Source: Pseudomonadota bacterium (GTDB taxonomy: Bacteria; Myxococcota_A; UBA796; GCA-2862545). From it: a DNA stretch of 53,542 nucleotides. Position 1 is the first letter of the stretch. Every line of letters begins with the position of its first letter. The position numbers and the translations under genes are program-made. This document shows, piece by piece, positions 19,075 through 28,317 of this stretch. The stretch lies in contig PKDJ01000296.1 in the NCBI GenBank assembly GCA_002862545.1, positions 1 through 53,542 on the forward strand. Reading direction: 5' to 3'. A model generated the notes under the pieces. It did no database searches. It had not been told where the DNA came from and worked only from the letters and a program-made list of their open reading frames with translations.

Positions 19075-20058
19075 TCAGAAGCGGTACCGCAGCGGGTAGG
19101 TGAAGGTCACGCCGTCGGGTCGAGCATGGGCTGGAAACGACGCGGATCGCAGCACCTGGTCGAGGCAGGTGGTCACCGAGCGTGGCACCGGACCCGGCGA
19201 CAGGCTCAGCGACGCGATGCGGCCGTCGCAGCCGGCGGTCACCTCAGCGGTGACGACGAACTCTCCTCGGGTGCCGGTCGGGAAGCAGGGGAGGCTCCTG
19301 CGGGCCGCGGCGCGCATGCCGAGCTGTACCTGGTCGATGCTCAGACCCTTGGCCTCGGTCACTGCGTCCTCGCCGAGTGCTACGTCCGTCCGCGCCGTGA
19401 GGCAGCGCTTGGCGCCAGGGGCACGCACCCTCGGCGTCGACACGGGGCCGTCGGGAATGTGCACACCGGGGGGCTGGTCGGGGTCGCGCTCGCGGTGGAT
19501 GGGGCCGATCGGCGGACCCGACTCGATGCGGCCCAGGCTCTGGGTCAGGGCGCCAGTGCGCTTGGAGAGGCTCGTTCCGGGAAGGCGGCCTTCTGTGGTC
19601 ACGCTGCGTCCACCCACCAAGCCGTCGGCGACGTGCGTGTCTCCTGAGAGCGCCTCGTCGCTGAGGGCTCGCAGCAAGGCCAAGTGGGCCTCGGTCTCCT
19701 CGGCATCGGGGGCGCCTGCGGATCGCTCGGCGTGCCTGCGTGGCCGGGGAGCCGCCTCGAGGGTCGCTGCGGCAACGGGCTCTGTGCCGGTGTCGATGGT
19801 CTCGAACGGCGGTGCACCCTCGGGTCGCCACACCAACAGGACCATGTCCTCGGGGATGCGGCCTTCTTCCAGGGCGTTCCAGGTCCGGAGGTCTTCGGCG
19901 GACACACCGAGCCGCTTGGCGAGTGCGCGGACACGGGCACCCTTCTTCACGGGAACTTGCTCGGGAGAGGTGAAGGCCACGTCCGGATCCGCGCCGAAGG
20001 GAAGTCCGCCACAGGCCAGGCAGGTGGCGATCAGGATCGGAACAACCCAGCGACTCAC
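19075..20058 (-). CDS. LysM plus AgmX/PglI-type TonB-like C-terminal domain lipoprotein
   Basis: GTG 20058 gives 327 residues with lipoprotein signal (VVPILIATCLACGG). Residues 35-75 form a LysM-like module (VKKGARVRALAKRLGVSAED), which binds peptidoglycan. A low-complexity linker follows. The last about 100 residues match the AgmX/PglI C-terminal fold (VTAEVTAGCDGRIASLSL, VTTCLDQVLRSASFPA, TFTYPLRYRF), a TonB-C-like domain common in Myxococcota. A role linking envelope layers or energised transport is inferred. It appears to be the first gene of the operon running down to 13622. Confidence 0.75.
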   Translation of the reverse strand: MSRWVVPILIATCLACGGLPFGADPDVAFTSPEQVPVKKGARVRALAKRLGVSAEDLRTWNALEEGRIPEDMVLLVWRPEGAPPFETIDTGTEPVAAATLEAAPRPRRHAERSAGAPDAEETEAHLALLRALSDEALSGDTHVADGLVGGRSVTTEGRLPGTSLSKRTGALTQSLGRIESGPPIGPIHRERDPDQPPGVHIPDGPVSTPRVRAPGAKRCLTARTDVALGEDAVTEAKGLSIDQVQLGMRAAARRSLPCFPTGTRGEFVVTAEVTAGCDGRIASLSLSPGPVPRSVTTCLDQVLRSASFPAHARPDGVTFTYPLRYRF

Positions 20059-20218
20059 GTGGCCCCCCGCCGCAGACTACCCTCGTGACGAAGCCGGGGT
20101 CACTGGCGTCTGCGCAGGCCTGCCTGCCGCGGCCCATGAGCGGTGACAGCGGCGGCCGGTCCGAAGCGTGCATGCGGAGCGAGACAGGACCGCGGCGGCG
20201 GGGCCAGCGTGTCGGCGA

Positions 20219-20998
20219 TCAGGCCGTCAGCGGAATGCCGTAGCGAAGCTCGAGGATTCGGATTCCGAAGAGGTCGAAGGTGTGCGATGCATCGACTCCC
20301 GTAGGGGTCTCCCTCACGGCGATGGCCTCGCGCAGAGCACGCACGTAGCGAGGCGCACCCTCGCTCGGGACCAAGTACAGACCGGCGCCACCCGGTCGGC
20401 CTGCCGACTCGGTGAGGAGCAGTCCGCCCCCGTCGAGGGGCTCCGCGCGAAACACCACCACCCAGGCTCCACCCGGTACGGGGAAGGTGATTCGGATCAC
20501 GGGGTGGGGCTCGACGTCGATCCGCACGATGTCGTAGCGACTGATGTAGAGGGCGCGCGGGGTGCCGGCGTAGCGCCGCAGCCACAGCGTGCCGTCTTCG
20601 CCGAGCGCGAAGATCTCGTTGGTGAGCTCGACGTCGGAGACCGCGGGGAGCTCGAGCTGTCCCCAGCGACGCCCGTAGAGCCACGCCCAGACAGACGCGG
20701 AGATGCTCAGGGGCCATCGCCAGTGCACGTCGATCGACAGGTCGAAGCGCCCCGTGTGCTCGTAGAACTCGCGCACGCGCGGTGACAGATTCTCCAGGTG
20801 ACTCAGCTTCCCGAGATCGTCGACGAGTCCGCCCTCGGGCACGGGCGTCAGCTCCAGCCCACGCTCGCTGGCGTGGCGGCGCGGCCAGTCTCGTCCGATG
20901 AACCCCGAGCCTCGGGGCACGTCGTCGAGCCAGGGAACGCTTGGAGCAACAGGAAAGACCCACGCCAGGGTCCAGAGAAGGCGGTCGAGGGGGTGCAC
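20219..20998 (-). CDS. conserved-looking protein of unknown function
   Basis: GTG 20998 (after GAGAG) gives 259 residues. The frame stays open much further upstream, but only as the antisense of the amidase gene that starts at 21071. Readable features are a tryptophan/proline-rich N-terminus (LLWTLAWVFPVAPSVPWLDD), a charged middle and a beta-rich second half (ALYISRYDIVRIDVEPHPVI, WVVVFRAEPLDGGGLLL). No domain recognised. It is divergent from the amidase gene, with 72 nt between the two starts. Confidence 0.6.
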   Translation of the reverse strand: MHPLDRLLWTLAWVFPVAPSVPWLDDVPRGSGFIGRDWPRRHASERGLELTPVPEGGLVDDLGKLSHLENLSPRVREFYEHTGRFDLSIDVHWRWPLSISASVWAWLYGRRWGQLELPAVSDVELTNEIFALGEDGTLWLRRYAGTPRALYISRYDIVRIDVEPHPVIRITFPVPGGAWVVVFRAEPLDGGGLLLTESAGRPGGAGLYLVPSEGAPRYVRALREAIAVRETPTGVDASHTFDLFGIRILELRYGIPLTA

Positions 20999-21070
20999 GT
21001 CGCGAGCTCTCGGAGTGAGTGCTCGAAGGTAGCCTGTGCCGACGCTTCGCCGAGCGGCTACCGGCTGTGC

Positions 21071-22522
21071 ATGCCTGATCTTCTTCGCACCTCTGCCGTC
21101 CAGCTCGCTGCTGCCATTCGGGATGGCACCGCGACCTCCCGCCAGGTCGTGGATGCACACATCTCGGCAATCGAGAGGGTGAATCCCACCATCAACGCGG
21201 TGGTTGCCGAGCGCTTCGCGGCTGCTCGCGTCGAGGCCGATGCGGCGGATGAGGCGGTGCGCACCGGGGCCGAGCTTCCTCCGCTGCACGGTGTGCCCTG
21301 CACCATCAAGGAGTCCTTTCGGCTGGAGGGCATGCCCAACACGTCGGGTCTCGTGCGTCGTCGCGACGTGGTGTCGGATGGCGACGCCACGGCTGTGGCG
21401 CGACTCAAGGCAGCAGGGGCGATTCCCCTCGGCGTGACCAACGTCTCGGAACTCTGCATGTGGATGGAGTCGGACAACCTCGTCTATGGCCGGAGCAACA
21501 ACCCCTACGATCCGAAGCGCACCGTCGGCGGGAGCTCCGGGGGCGAGGGCGCCATCGTGGGCGCAGGAGCCAGCCCCTTCGGTCTCGGGGCGGACGTCGG
21601 TGGCTCGATTCGAATGCCGGCCTTCTTCAACGGCGTGTTCGGCCACAAGCCCACCGGTGGACTGGTGCCGGGCACGGGCCAGCACCCGTTCGCCCACGGG
21701 GAGGCGCTCCGCTACCTGACGACGGGCCCGCTCTGCCGGCGCGCCGAGGACCTCTGGCCGATCGTGAAGGTGCTGGCTGGACCGGACGGGGAGGACGAGG
21801 GCTGCCTGGACTGGGAGCTCGGCGACCCCGACGCCGTGGATCTCTCGGGGCTCAAGGTGCTCGACATTCCGACCAACGGCATCACCCGTCCATGGAGGGA
21901 GCTGCGGGAGGCACAGGTGCGGGCCGCGGATCACCTCCGACGGCTGGGCGCAGACGTGCAGACGGTAGAGATCCCGGCCATGAAGCAGGGGTTCCCGATC
22001 TGGGCAGCCTCACTGGGTGCGGCCAATGGCGTGCCGTTTGCCGAGCTGATGGGCGATGGGGAGCGGGTCAACGCGGCTCGTGAGCTGGCCCGGTGGGCCG
22101 CGCGTCGCGGTGATCACACCCCGATGGCGTCGATCCTCGCCATCGCGGAAGATCTGCTCGCACTCGTGCCCGACAACAGCGGTCCGTTCGTCGACAAGGG
22201 ACTGGCGCTCAGGGCGGAGCTCGAGGACCGCATGGGCGACGATGGGATTCTGCTCTACCCGCCGTACTACCGGTCTGCGCCGCGTCATGCGTGGCCGCTG
22301 GTGCGCCAGGTCGTGTTCGTGCGCTTCGACTACCAGTACACGGCGCTGCTGAACATCCTCCAGCTGCCGGTGACCCAGGTTCCGCTAGGACTCGACCGGC
22401 GAGGGCTGCCGCTCGGTGTGCAGGTGGGCTCGCGTCGGGGCAACGACCACGTCACGGTCGCGGTCGCGCGTGAGCTGGAGCGTGCGTTCGGTGGCTGGCA
22501 CCCGCCCGCCATCGCCCCCTAG
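21071..22522 (+). CDS. amidase-signature hydrolase, FAAH-like
   Basis: ATG 21071 gives 483 residues. The catalytic triad of the amidase-signature family is intact: Lys80 (CTIKESF), Ser155 (GGSSGGEG) and Ser179 (GADVGGSIRMP). The stretch after GGSSGG closely resembles fatty-acid amide hydrolases more than GatA, and no gatB or gatC is nearby. Hydrolysis of an unidentified amide is predicted, in the cytoplasm since no signal peptide is present. Its stop codon TAG overlaps the stop of the convergent HAD gene in the palindrome CTAG. Confidence 0.9.
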   Translation: MPDLLRTSAVQLAAAIRDGTATSRQVVDAHISAIERVNPTINAVVAERFAAARVEADAADEAVRTGAELPPLHGVPCTIKESFRLEGMPNTSGLVRRRDVVSDGDATAVARLKAAGAIPLGVTNVSELCMWMESDNLVYGRSNNPYDPKRTVGGSSGGEGAIVGAGASPFGLGADVGGSIRMPAFFNGVFGHKPTGGLVPGTGQHPFAHGEALRYLTTGPLCRRAEDLWPIVKVLAGPDGEDEGCLDWELGDPDAVDLSGLKVLDIPTNGITRPWRELREAQVRAADHLRRLGADVQTVEIPAMKQGFPIWAASLGAANGVPFAELMGDGERVNAARELARWAARRGDHTPMASILAIAEDLLALVPDNSGPFVDKGLALRAELEDRMGDDGILLYPPYYRSAPRHAWPLVRQVVFVRFDYQYTALLNILQLPVTQVPLGLDRRGLPLGVQVGSRRGNDHVTVAVARELERAFGGWHPPAIAP

Positions 22523-23328
22523 AGGTCCCACACGCGTCGAGCGACCTCGGCGATCGCGCCCCCCTGGCCGCGCAGGGCCTCGAGGACCTCGTCGGCGTCG
22601 TCCATGACCGGGCAGTCGCGCATGGCATAGCTGCGACCGGCGGCCGCGAAGAGAGGCAGGTCGTTGATCCAGTCGCCGACGACGACGCACTGATCGGTGG
22701 TGAAGCCGGCGTCGGCCGCGAGTCGGGCCAGGGCGGTGCCCTTGTCCTCGGTGGCCGAGCGGATCTTCATGAAGCGCTCGCCGTCCCACGTGTCGAACAG
22801 CTCGGTGCCGATGTCGGGCGGCAGAGCGAGGGCATCACGGGCGGCGTGAACGTCGTCGGCCTCACCGGCCGCGCACACGGCGACGACATCGGTTGCCTGC
22901 CAGTCGGGGGCAGCGTGCACGTCGTCGTGAGCATGCAGCTCGAGGCTCCAGGTTCTCAGATAGGGAGCGAGGCGCTCGTCGCGTCGGGCGTAGTGGATTC
23001 GTCGAGAGTGGTAGAGAAACGTGGAGACGCCATGGTCGGAGAGCACCTGGTGGACCGACCCGAGGGTCTCGGGCTCGAGGTAGTGCCCGTGTCGCGCCAC
23101 ACCCGTGCCTGCGTCGATCAGCTCCGAACCGTTCATCACCGCGACGGGGCCGTCGATGCCGAGCGCGTCGGCGATGTGGCGCGTGCCGGTGAACAGTCGA
23201 CCGGTGGCGATGCTCACGCGCACACCCGCGGCCTGCAGGGCGTGTGCAGCATCGATGTCGACCTGAGCGAGCTGACCGTCGTGCCGGAGTGTGGTGCCGT
23301 CGAGGTCGAGGACGAGCATGCGGAACAT
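22519..23328 (-). CDS. HAD-superfamily (Cof-type) phosphatase
   Basis: 269 residues. Motif I is LDLDGTT near the N-terminus, motif II SIATGR, and motif IV GDWINDLPLF; together these define the Cof/YidA class of C2-cap HAD phosphatases. These act on small phosphorylated metabolites such as sugar phosphates. No pathway partner is nearby. It is convergent with the amidase, and its start is 102 nt from the divergent SlyD-like gene. Confidence 0.87.
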   Translation of the reverse strand: MFRMLVLDLDGTTLRHDGQLAQVDIDAAHALQAAGVRVSIATGRLFTGTRHIADALGIDGPVAVMNGSELIDAGTGVARHGHYLEPETLGSVHQVLSDHGVSTFLYHSRRIHYARRDERLAPYLRTWSLELHAHDDVHAAPDWQATDVVAVCAAGEADDVHAARDALALPPDIGTELFDTWDGERFMKIRSATEDKGTALARLAADAGFTTDQCVVVGDWINDLPLFAAAGRSYAMRDCPVMDDADEVLEALRGQGGAIAEVARRVWDL

Positions 23329-23430
23329 CGAGGAGGCCTCCCGCGGTGGCTGTATCCGGTCCGCGTTCCCAGCCCTCCCTTAGGACTGCGCGTGTTACCC
23401 GACCGCCTGTCAAGCCCCAAGGGAGGCCCT

Positions 23431-23928
23431 GTGTCTGAGACCCTGACCACCGGCAAGGTCGGCACCTTCGAGTACACCCTCGAGGACGACACCGGCAAGG
23501 TGATCGACAGCTCGAGTGGTAAGTCTCCGATGGTCTACCTCCACGGTGCTCAGAACATCGTCCCCGGTCTCGAGAAGGCCCTCGAGGGCCAGGCCGTGGG
23601 CGGGGTCCTCGATGTCGTGGTGCCCCCCGAGGAGGGCTACGGCGAGTCTTCGGGCCGGGAGCCACAGGTGGTCCCGCGTCGGGAGTTTCCCAAGGATGTG
23701 AACCTCTTCGTGGGCATGGGCCTTCGTGCTCAGGACAGCGAGGGCAAGCCCTTCGTGATCTACATCTCCGACATCTGCGGCAGCCGGGTCCTCGTGACGA
23801 CCGATCATCCGCTTGCAGGCAAGAACCTAAACTTCCACGTTGAAGTGGTCGGAGTTCGCGACGCCACGTCCGACGAGATCGCCCACGGCCATGCGCATGG
23901 CCTCGACGGCCACGCCCACCACCACTGA
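23431..23928 (+). CDS. FKBP-type peptidyl-prolyl isomerase, SlyD-like
   Basis: GTG 23431 preceded by AAGGGAGG gives 165 residues. The order FKBP half-insert-in-flap-FKBP half is typical of SlyD: VGTFEYTLEDDTGKVIDSS, QNIVPGLEKALEGQAVG and VPPEEGYGE, then an IF-like chaperone insert. The C-terminus is histidine-rich (HGHAHGLDGHAHHH) like metal-binding SlyD tails. It catalyses proline isomerisation and may bind nickel or zinc. Located in the cytoplasm. The prolyl oligopeptidase gene follows 28 nt later on the same strand. Confidence 0.9.
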   Translation: MSETLTTGKVGTFEYTLEDDTGKVIDSSSGKSPMVYLHGAQNIVPGLEKALEGQAVGGVLDVVVPPEEGYGESSGREPQVVPRREFPKDVNLFVGMGLRAQDSEGKPFVIYISDICGSRVLVTTDHPLAGKNLNFHVEVVGVRDATSDEIAHGHAHGLDGHAHHH

Positions 23929-23956
23929 GCACTGCACGCAGAGGCGCGGAGCTTCC

Positions 23957-26020
23957 ATGTATACCTTCTTCCTAGGACTTCTCGTGACCGCAAGCGCACA
24001 GCAGCCGCAGGATCCACACCAGTGGCTCGAGGAGGTCACGGGGGAGGAGGCTCTCGCCTGGGTCGAGAAGCAGAACGCCGTCACGGTCGAGGCGATGGCT
24101 GCCTCGGAGGGCTTCGAGTCCATGCAGGGGCGCATCCGCGCCATCCTGGACTCCGACGACCGAATCCCCTTCGTCAGTCGGCGAGCGGATCAGCTGTACA
24201 ACATCTGGCGCGACGCCGACCACCCCAAGGGCCTGTGGCGACGCACCTCCATGGAGTCCTTCCGAACCGACTCCCCCGAGTGGGAGATCGTGCTCGACAT
24301 CGACGCGCTCGCGGAGGCCGAGGGCGAGGGCTGGGTCTGGAAGGGCTCGACCTGTCTGCCCCCGGAGTACCGTCGCTGCCTCCTCAACCTCTCCCGGGGT
24401 GGTGCGGACGCCGTGGTCGTGCGCGAGTTCGACACGGTCGACAAGACCTTCGTGGAGGACGGCTTCTTCATCCCCGAGGCCAAGGGCGACGTGTCCTGGA
24501 TCGACGCGGACACACTCTTCGTGGCCAGCGACTTCGGCGAGGGCTCCCTCACCGACTCGGGCTACCCGCGGATGGTCAAGCGGTGGACACGAGGCACCGA
24601 GCTGTCCGGAGCGGAGACGGTCTTCGAGACCGATCCGAGCCACATCTCGGTCGTCGCCTGGCACGACCACAGCCCGGGCTACGAGCGCGACTTCGTCTAC
24701 CGCGGCATGACCTTCTACTCGAACGAGGTCCACGTGATGTGGAAGGGCGAGTGGACGCGCATCGACAAGCCCGACAGCGCGCGCCCCGGCGTGCACCGGC
24801 AGTGGATGACCTTCAGCCTGCGCGACGACTGGGAGATCGACGGCGTCACCTACCCGAAGGGCTCGCTGCTGGTCACCGACTTCAAGCGCTGGATGAAGGG
24901 CAAGCGCGACGTGGAGGTGCTGTTCACACCCGACGAGCACACCTCGCTGGCGGGCACGACCATGACCCGCGACCACATCGTGCTGACGATCCTCGACGAC
25001 GTGAAGAATCGGGTCGAGGTGCTCACGCCGGGCAAGGCAGGCTGGACGCGCGCGCCGATGCCGGGACTCCCCGAGAATGGGAACATCAGCGTGTGGGCCG
25101 TCGACTCTGACGAGTCCAACGACCTGTGGATCAACGTCTCCGACTACGTCACGCCCGACCAGCTGATGCTCGGCTCCGCGACCGGCGCCCCGGAGGTCCT
25201 CAAGACCCTCCCCGAGCAGTACGACGCGTCAGGGCTGACCATCACCCAGCACTTCGCGACCTCCGAGGACGGCACCAAGGTGCCCTACTTCCAGGTCTCT
25301 CGGGGTGAGGTCACCGAGGCCTCGCCGACGCTCCTCTATGGCTACGGTGGCTTCGAGGTCTCGCTGCTTCCGTACTACTCGGGTGAGGTCGGCACGGCCT
25401 GGCTGGAGCGAGGCGGCGTCTACGTGGTGGCCAACATCCGCGGCGGCGGCGAGTACGGTCCACGCTGGCACCAGGCGGCCCTCAAGGACAAGCGCCATCG
25501 GGCCTACGAGGACTTCGCGGCGGTTGCGCGCGACCTCGTGGAGCGGGGTGTGACCACGCCCGCCAAGCTCGGCGCACGGGGGGGCAGCAACGGTGGCCTG
25601 CTCATGGGCAACATGTACACGCTCTACCCAGAGCTCTTCGGCGCCATCGTCTGCCAGGTGCCGCTGCTCGACATGCAGCGCTACCACCTGCTCCTCGCAG
25701 GGGCGTCGTGGATGGGCGAGTACGGTGACCCGGACGATCCCGAGCAGTGGTCCTACATCCAGACCTTCTCGCCGTACCACAACCTCGACGCCTCCGACAC
25801 GCACCCGCCGATGCTGATCACCACGTCCACGCGCGACGACCGCGTGCACCCGGGTCATGCGCGGAAGATGGCGGCCAAGCTCCTCGAGCTTGGCAAGGAC
25901 GTCCGGTACTACGAGAACATCGAGGGCGGGCATGGCGGTGCGGCCGACAACGCCCAGCGCGCCTTCATGTCGACGCTGGCCTACAACTTCCTGTGGGACA
26001 CCCTGTCCGCAGCGGAGTGA
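23957..26020 (+). CDS. prolyl oligopeptidase family serine peptidase (S9A)
   Basis: ATG 23957 gives 687 residues with a short signal peptide (MYTFFLGLLVTASAQQ). An N-terminal beta-propeller precedes the alpha/beta-hydrolase domain. The catalytic residues are visible: Ser in GARGGSNGGLLMGN, Asp in TSTRDDRVHPGH and His in EGGHGGAADN. The oxyanion region YGYGGFEVSLLPYYS and RGGGEYGPRWH are also typical. The enzyme cuts short peptides after proline or related residues, probably in the periplasm. The gene is close behind the SlyD-like isomerase gene, both acting on prolyl peptides, though in different compartments. Confidence 0.92.
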   Translation: MYTFFLGLLVTASAQQPQDPHQWLEEVTGEEALAWVEKQNAVTVEAMAASEGFESMQGRIRAILDSDDRIPFVSRRADQLYNIWRDADHPKGLWRRTSMESFRTDSPEWEIVLDIDALAEAEGEGWVWKGSTCLPPEYRRCLLNLSRGGADAVVVREFDTVDKTFVEDGFFIPEAKGDVSWIDADTLFVASDFGEGSLTDSGYPRMVKRWTRGTELSGAETVFETDPSHISVVAWHDHSPGYERDFVYRGMTFYSNEVHVMWKGEWTRIDKPDSARPGVHRQWMTFSLRDDWEIDGVTYPKGSLLVTDFKRWMKGKRDVEVLFTPDEHTSLAGTTMTRDHIVLTILDDVKNRVEVLTPGKAGWTRAPMPGLPENGNISVWAVDSDESNDLWINVSDYVTPDQLMLGSATGAPEVLKTLPEQYDASGLTITQHFATSEDGTKVPYFQVSRGEVTEASPTLLYGYGGFEVSLLPYYSGEVGTAWLERGGVYVVANIRGGGEYGPRWHQAALKDKRHRAYEDFAAVARDLVERGVTTPAKLGARGGSNGGLLMGNMYTLYPELFGAIVCQVPLLDMQRYHLLLAGASWMGEYGDPDDPEQWSYIQTFSPYHNLDASDTHPPMLITTSTRDDRVHPGHARKMAAKLLELGKDVRYYENIEGGHGGAADNAQRAFMSTLAYNFLWDTLSAAE

Positions 26021-26038
26021 GGACTACGCGTCCATGCG

Positions 26039-26845
26039 TCAGTCCGTGCAGCAGTACACGGCGCAGTCGCCCGAGTCGTAGACCGACCACCCTCCGGCGC
26101 TGTCCCAGGAGCAGCAGCTCCCGCTCCCGGTCTGGAGGGTGACGCCATCGTCGGCGTAGAGGCACTTGTGGGAGTTCCACGGGTTGTAGGCGTCGTCGCA
26201 GACCGCGCCGCCCCAGATGGATCCGCTGTTTGGTGCATCAGCGACCCACACGCCGCCCAGGCAGCGTGAGGTCTGGTCGGCGCCGAAGGTGCTGACCGTG
26301 CCGTACGGGGGCGCGCCGCTCGGGAACCGCGCGTTCCACTCCGACTCGAGGCACACGTGCCAGCCGCTGCCGCAGGCGGATTCCGCGGTGTCGGGCTGGT
26401 AGTTGTTGCCGCAGAGGGCGACGTCGAGGTCGACGGTCGTGTAGGCCGGGTGCTCCGCCTCGGGGTCGTAGGCACAGGCTGGGCCGGCGGGCTCGGCGGT
26501 GGGGTCCGACAGATCGATCACCCGAGAGCCCTCGCAGGTGACGGTGTCGATCGCCTGCAGGTACCGATCGCAGGCCCCGGGCGGGAGGGTGGGGCTCAGG
26601 CGCAGGATGCCGTCGTCGGGAACGCGGACGGAGCCGATGCGCAGCTCCCCGCCGAGGCCGGTCGGTGTGCCGGCGCAGGGACCCATGGTGACGAGGTCGT
26701 CTCCCTCGGCCAGTCCGACGTAGAAGTCGACGGTGCCGCGGGCCGAGAGCTCGGTCAGCTCCAAGCGAACGGGGCCAGGGCAGGTACCGGCGACGAGGTC
26801 GAGAGTCGGCGCCGCAAGAGCGAGCGAGGGGAGCAGCAGCAGCAT
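26039..26845 (-). CDS. secreted cysteine-rich protein of unknown function
   Basis: 268 residues with a clean signal peptide (MLLLLPSLALAAPTLDLVAG). The N-terminal half is beta-like. The C-terminal about 120 residues contain many cysteines (CGNNYQPDTAESACGSGWHVC; CCSWDSAGGWSVYDSGDC; final CCTD), suggesting a disulfide-rich module of a surface or periplasmic protein. Family not recognised. It is convergent with the prolyl oligopeptidase gene, 18 nt apart. Confidence 0.65.
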   Translation of the reverse strand: MLLLLPSLALAAPTLDLVAGTCPGPVRLELTELSARGTVDFYVGLAEGDDLVTMGPCAGTPTGLGGELRIGSVRVPDDGILRLSPTLPPGACDRYLQAIDTVTCEGSRVIDLSDPTAEPAGPACAYDPEAEHPAYTTVDLDVALCGNNYQPDTAESACGSGWHVCLESEWNARFPSGAPPYGTVSTFGADQTSRCLGGVWVADAPNSGSIWGGAVCDDAYNPWNSHKCLYADDGVTLQTGSGSCCSWDSAGGWSVYDSGDCAVYCCTD

Positions 26846-26883
26846 GGGAGTCTCCGGGTCGTGGAGGACGCGACGAGTCCCCC

Positions 26884-28317
26884 TCAGGCGGTGGTCTCGG
26901 CCGTCTCTCCGACAAGCTCTTCGCGTGCAAAGTACCGGATCTCGCCCAGGAGATCAGGCAGACCCATCACCCGGGTCATCCACCAGCGCTCCAGGCGGTT
27001 GCGCGGGGCCAGCTCGAGGACGCCGCGGACGAAGAGCTGGCCATCGTCTGTCGGACGGGTCGTGAAGCAGACCCGGAAGGGCCCCACGGGCGTCGCGACT
27101 CCGCGCACGAACAGCCCGACCACGGTCATCGACAGGCCGCCATCCGCCAAGGGCTCGGTGCGCATCCGGGCCGCGACCCCCAGGTCCTGGAAGACCTCGA
27201 GGATGGTCGGTGTGCCGTCCACCTCCCGCACGACGAAGTCGCTGTCGAAGACGCGCACGGCATCGGCACACCAGAACTCGCGCACGAAGTGGAGCGAGCC
27301 GTCGGCACGGCGGAACAGGCGAAACCGAGCCGGCACCTCGTCTAGATGCTCCTCGTACATCCCCTGCCCGATCAACAGGGTTGCCACGACGGCCGCCCAG
27401 CCCGTGAGCTGATGGTAGAGGTGCACCGAGGCGGTCATCTCGAAGGTGTGCATCGCCTCGAACAGCCGCAGGACGCGAGGATGCACGGCGCCGAGGCGAT
27501 GGCCGAGCACCTCCTGCAGTGCGGGGCCGAGAGACCAGGCGGAGTCAGCACGCTCCGCACCGCGTGACTGCCTTCGGAGGCCCTGGCGGAACACCCGGCT
27601 GATGCGTACGCAGCGTGCGGTGGCGGAGCACAGGCGCCACACGAGCCACCGGTCTGAGGGCAGGCCGGGCGGCACCCAGGGACCTCCGGCGAGCGTCCCC
27701 CACACGGCGGCTGCGACGAAGGTGCGGACCAGGGCGAGCCCAGTGGTGAGCTGCCGCCACACGACCTGGGTCAGCGACGTGGAGATGGCGGTCTCGAGGG
27801 CGATTCGACCAGAGAGGGCGTCCTTGTCGGCGACACGAGTGCCCAGGGTGACCTCCATGTGCTCGGAGAGCATGGCCCAGCTCGGGTCGTCGGCGTGGGC
27901 CTGGGCCTCCTGGTCGAAGCGCTCGACCCAGCCCTCGGCCTTCACGCGCTCCATGTCGACCAGGTGGGCGGCGAGCCAGCGCTCCTCGATGACGTCGGCG
28001 GGGAGTCCGGCGTCGAAGGCGTCGGTGTAGTGACGCCAGGCCTCGGTGCGGAGCTGTCCCTCCCGGTCCACGGGGAGCAGGCGATCTCCGATGGCGTCGT
28101 AGGCTGCCGAGCGACCTGCAAAGCGGGCGATGGCGATGCCACTCGCTGCGAGCTCGTGGAGGGCGCCCATGCGGCTGGGGTAGCGGCGGTAGAAGGCATC
28201 GAGCAGGGCCACGCGGAGCCTTGCCGCGCGCTGGCGCTCGACGTAGGCCTCGGCGGCCTCGGTGCCGACGGCGGCCTCGGCCTCTCGCTGCTCGGAGGGA
28301 TGGACCTTCGCCCTCAC
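26884..28317 (-). CDS. protein of unknown function coupled to a SecD-P1-like gene
   Basis: 477 residues, starting within the last codons of the upstream gene (4-nt overlap). Residues 1-200 are helical and charged. A central part has hydrophobic segments (TSLTQVVWRQLTTGLALV; LTGWAAVVATLLIGQGMY). The last 150 residues are beta-rich (SLHFVREFWCADAVRVFDSD; VVGLFVRGVATPVGPFRVCF) and faintly resemble DUF4166, but I would not assign it. The coupled upstream gene suggests a joint function at the membrane. Confidence 0.6.
   Translation of the reverse strand: MRAKVHPSEQREAEAAVGTEAAEAYVERQRAARLRVALLDAFYRRYPSRMGALHELAASGIAIARFAGRSAAYDAIGDRLLPVDREGQLRTEAWRHYTDAFDAGLPADVIEERWLAAHLVDMERVKAEGWVERFDQEAQAHADDPSWAMLSEHMEVTLGTRVADKDALSGRIALETAISTSLTQVVWRQLTTGLALVRTFVAAAVWGTLAGGPWVPPGLPSDRWLVWRLCSATARCVRISRVFRQGLRRQSRGAERADSAWSLGPALQEVLGHRLGAVHPRVLRLFEAMHTFEMTASVHLYHQLTGWAAVVATLLIGQGMYEEHLDEVPARFRLFRRADGSLHFVREFWCADAVRVFDSDFVVREVDGTPTILEVFQDLGVAARMRTEPLADGGLSMTVVGLFVRGVATPVGPFRVCFTTRPTDDGQLFVRGVLELAPRNRLERWWMTRVMGLPDLLGEIRYFAREELVGETAETTA

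Noticed and set aside
21071..21934. Minus-strand frame extending the 20219 gene through the amidase gene
   Set aside because: It is the exact antisense of a well-supported amidase with an intact catalytic triad; the extension has no recognisable feature.
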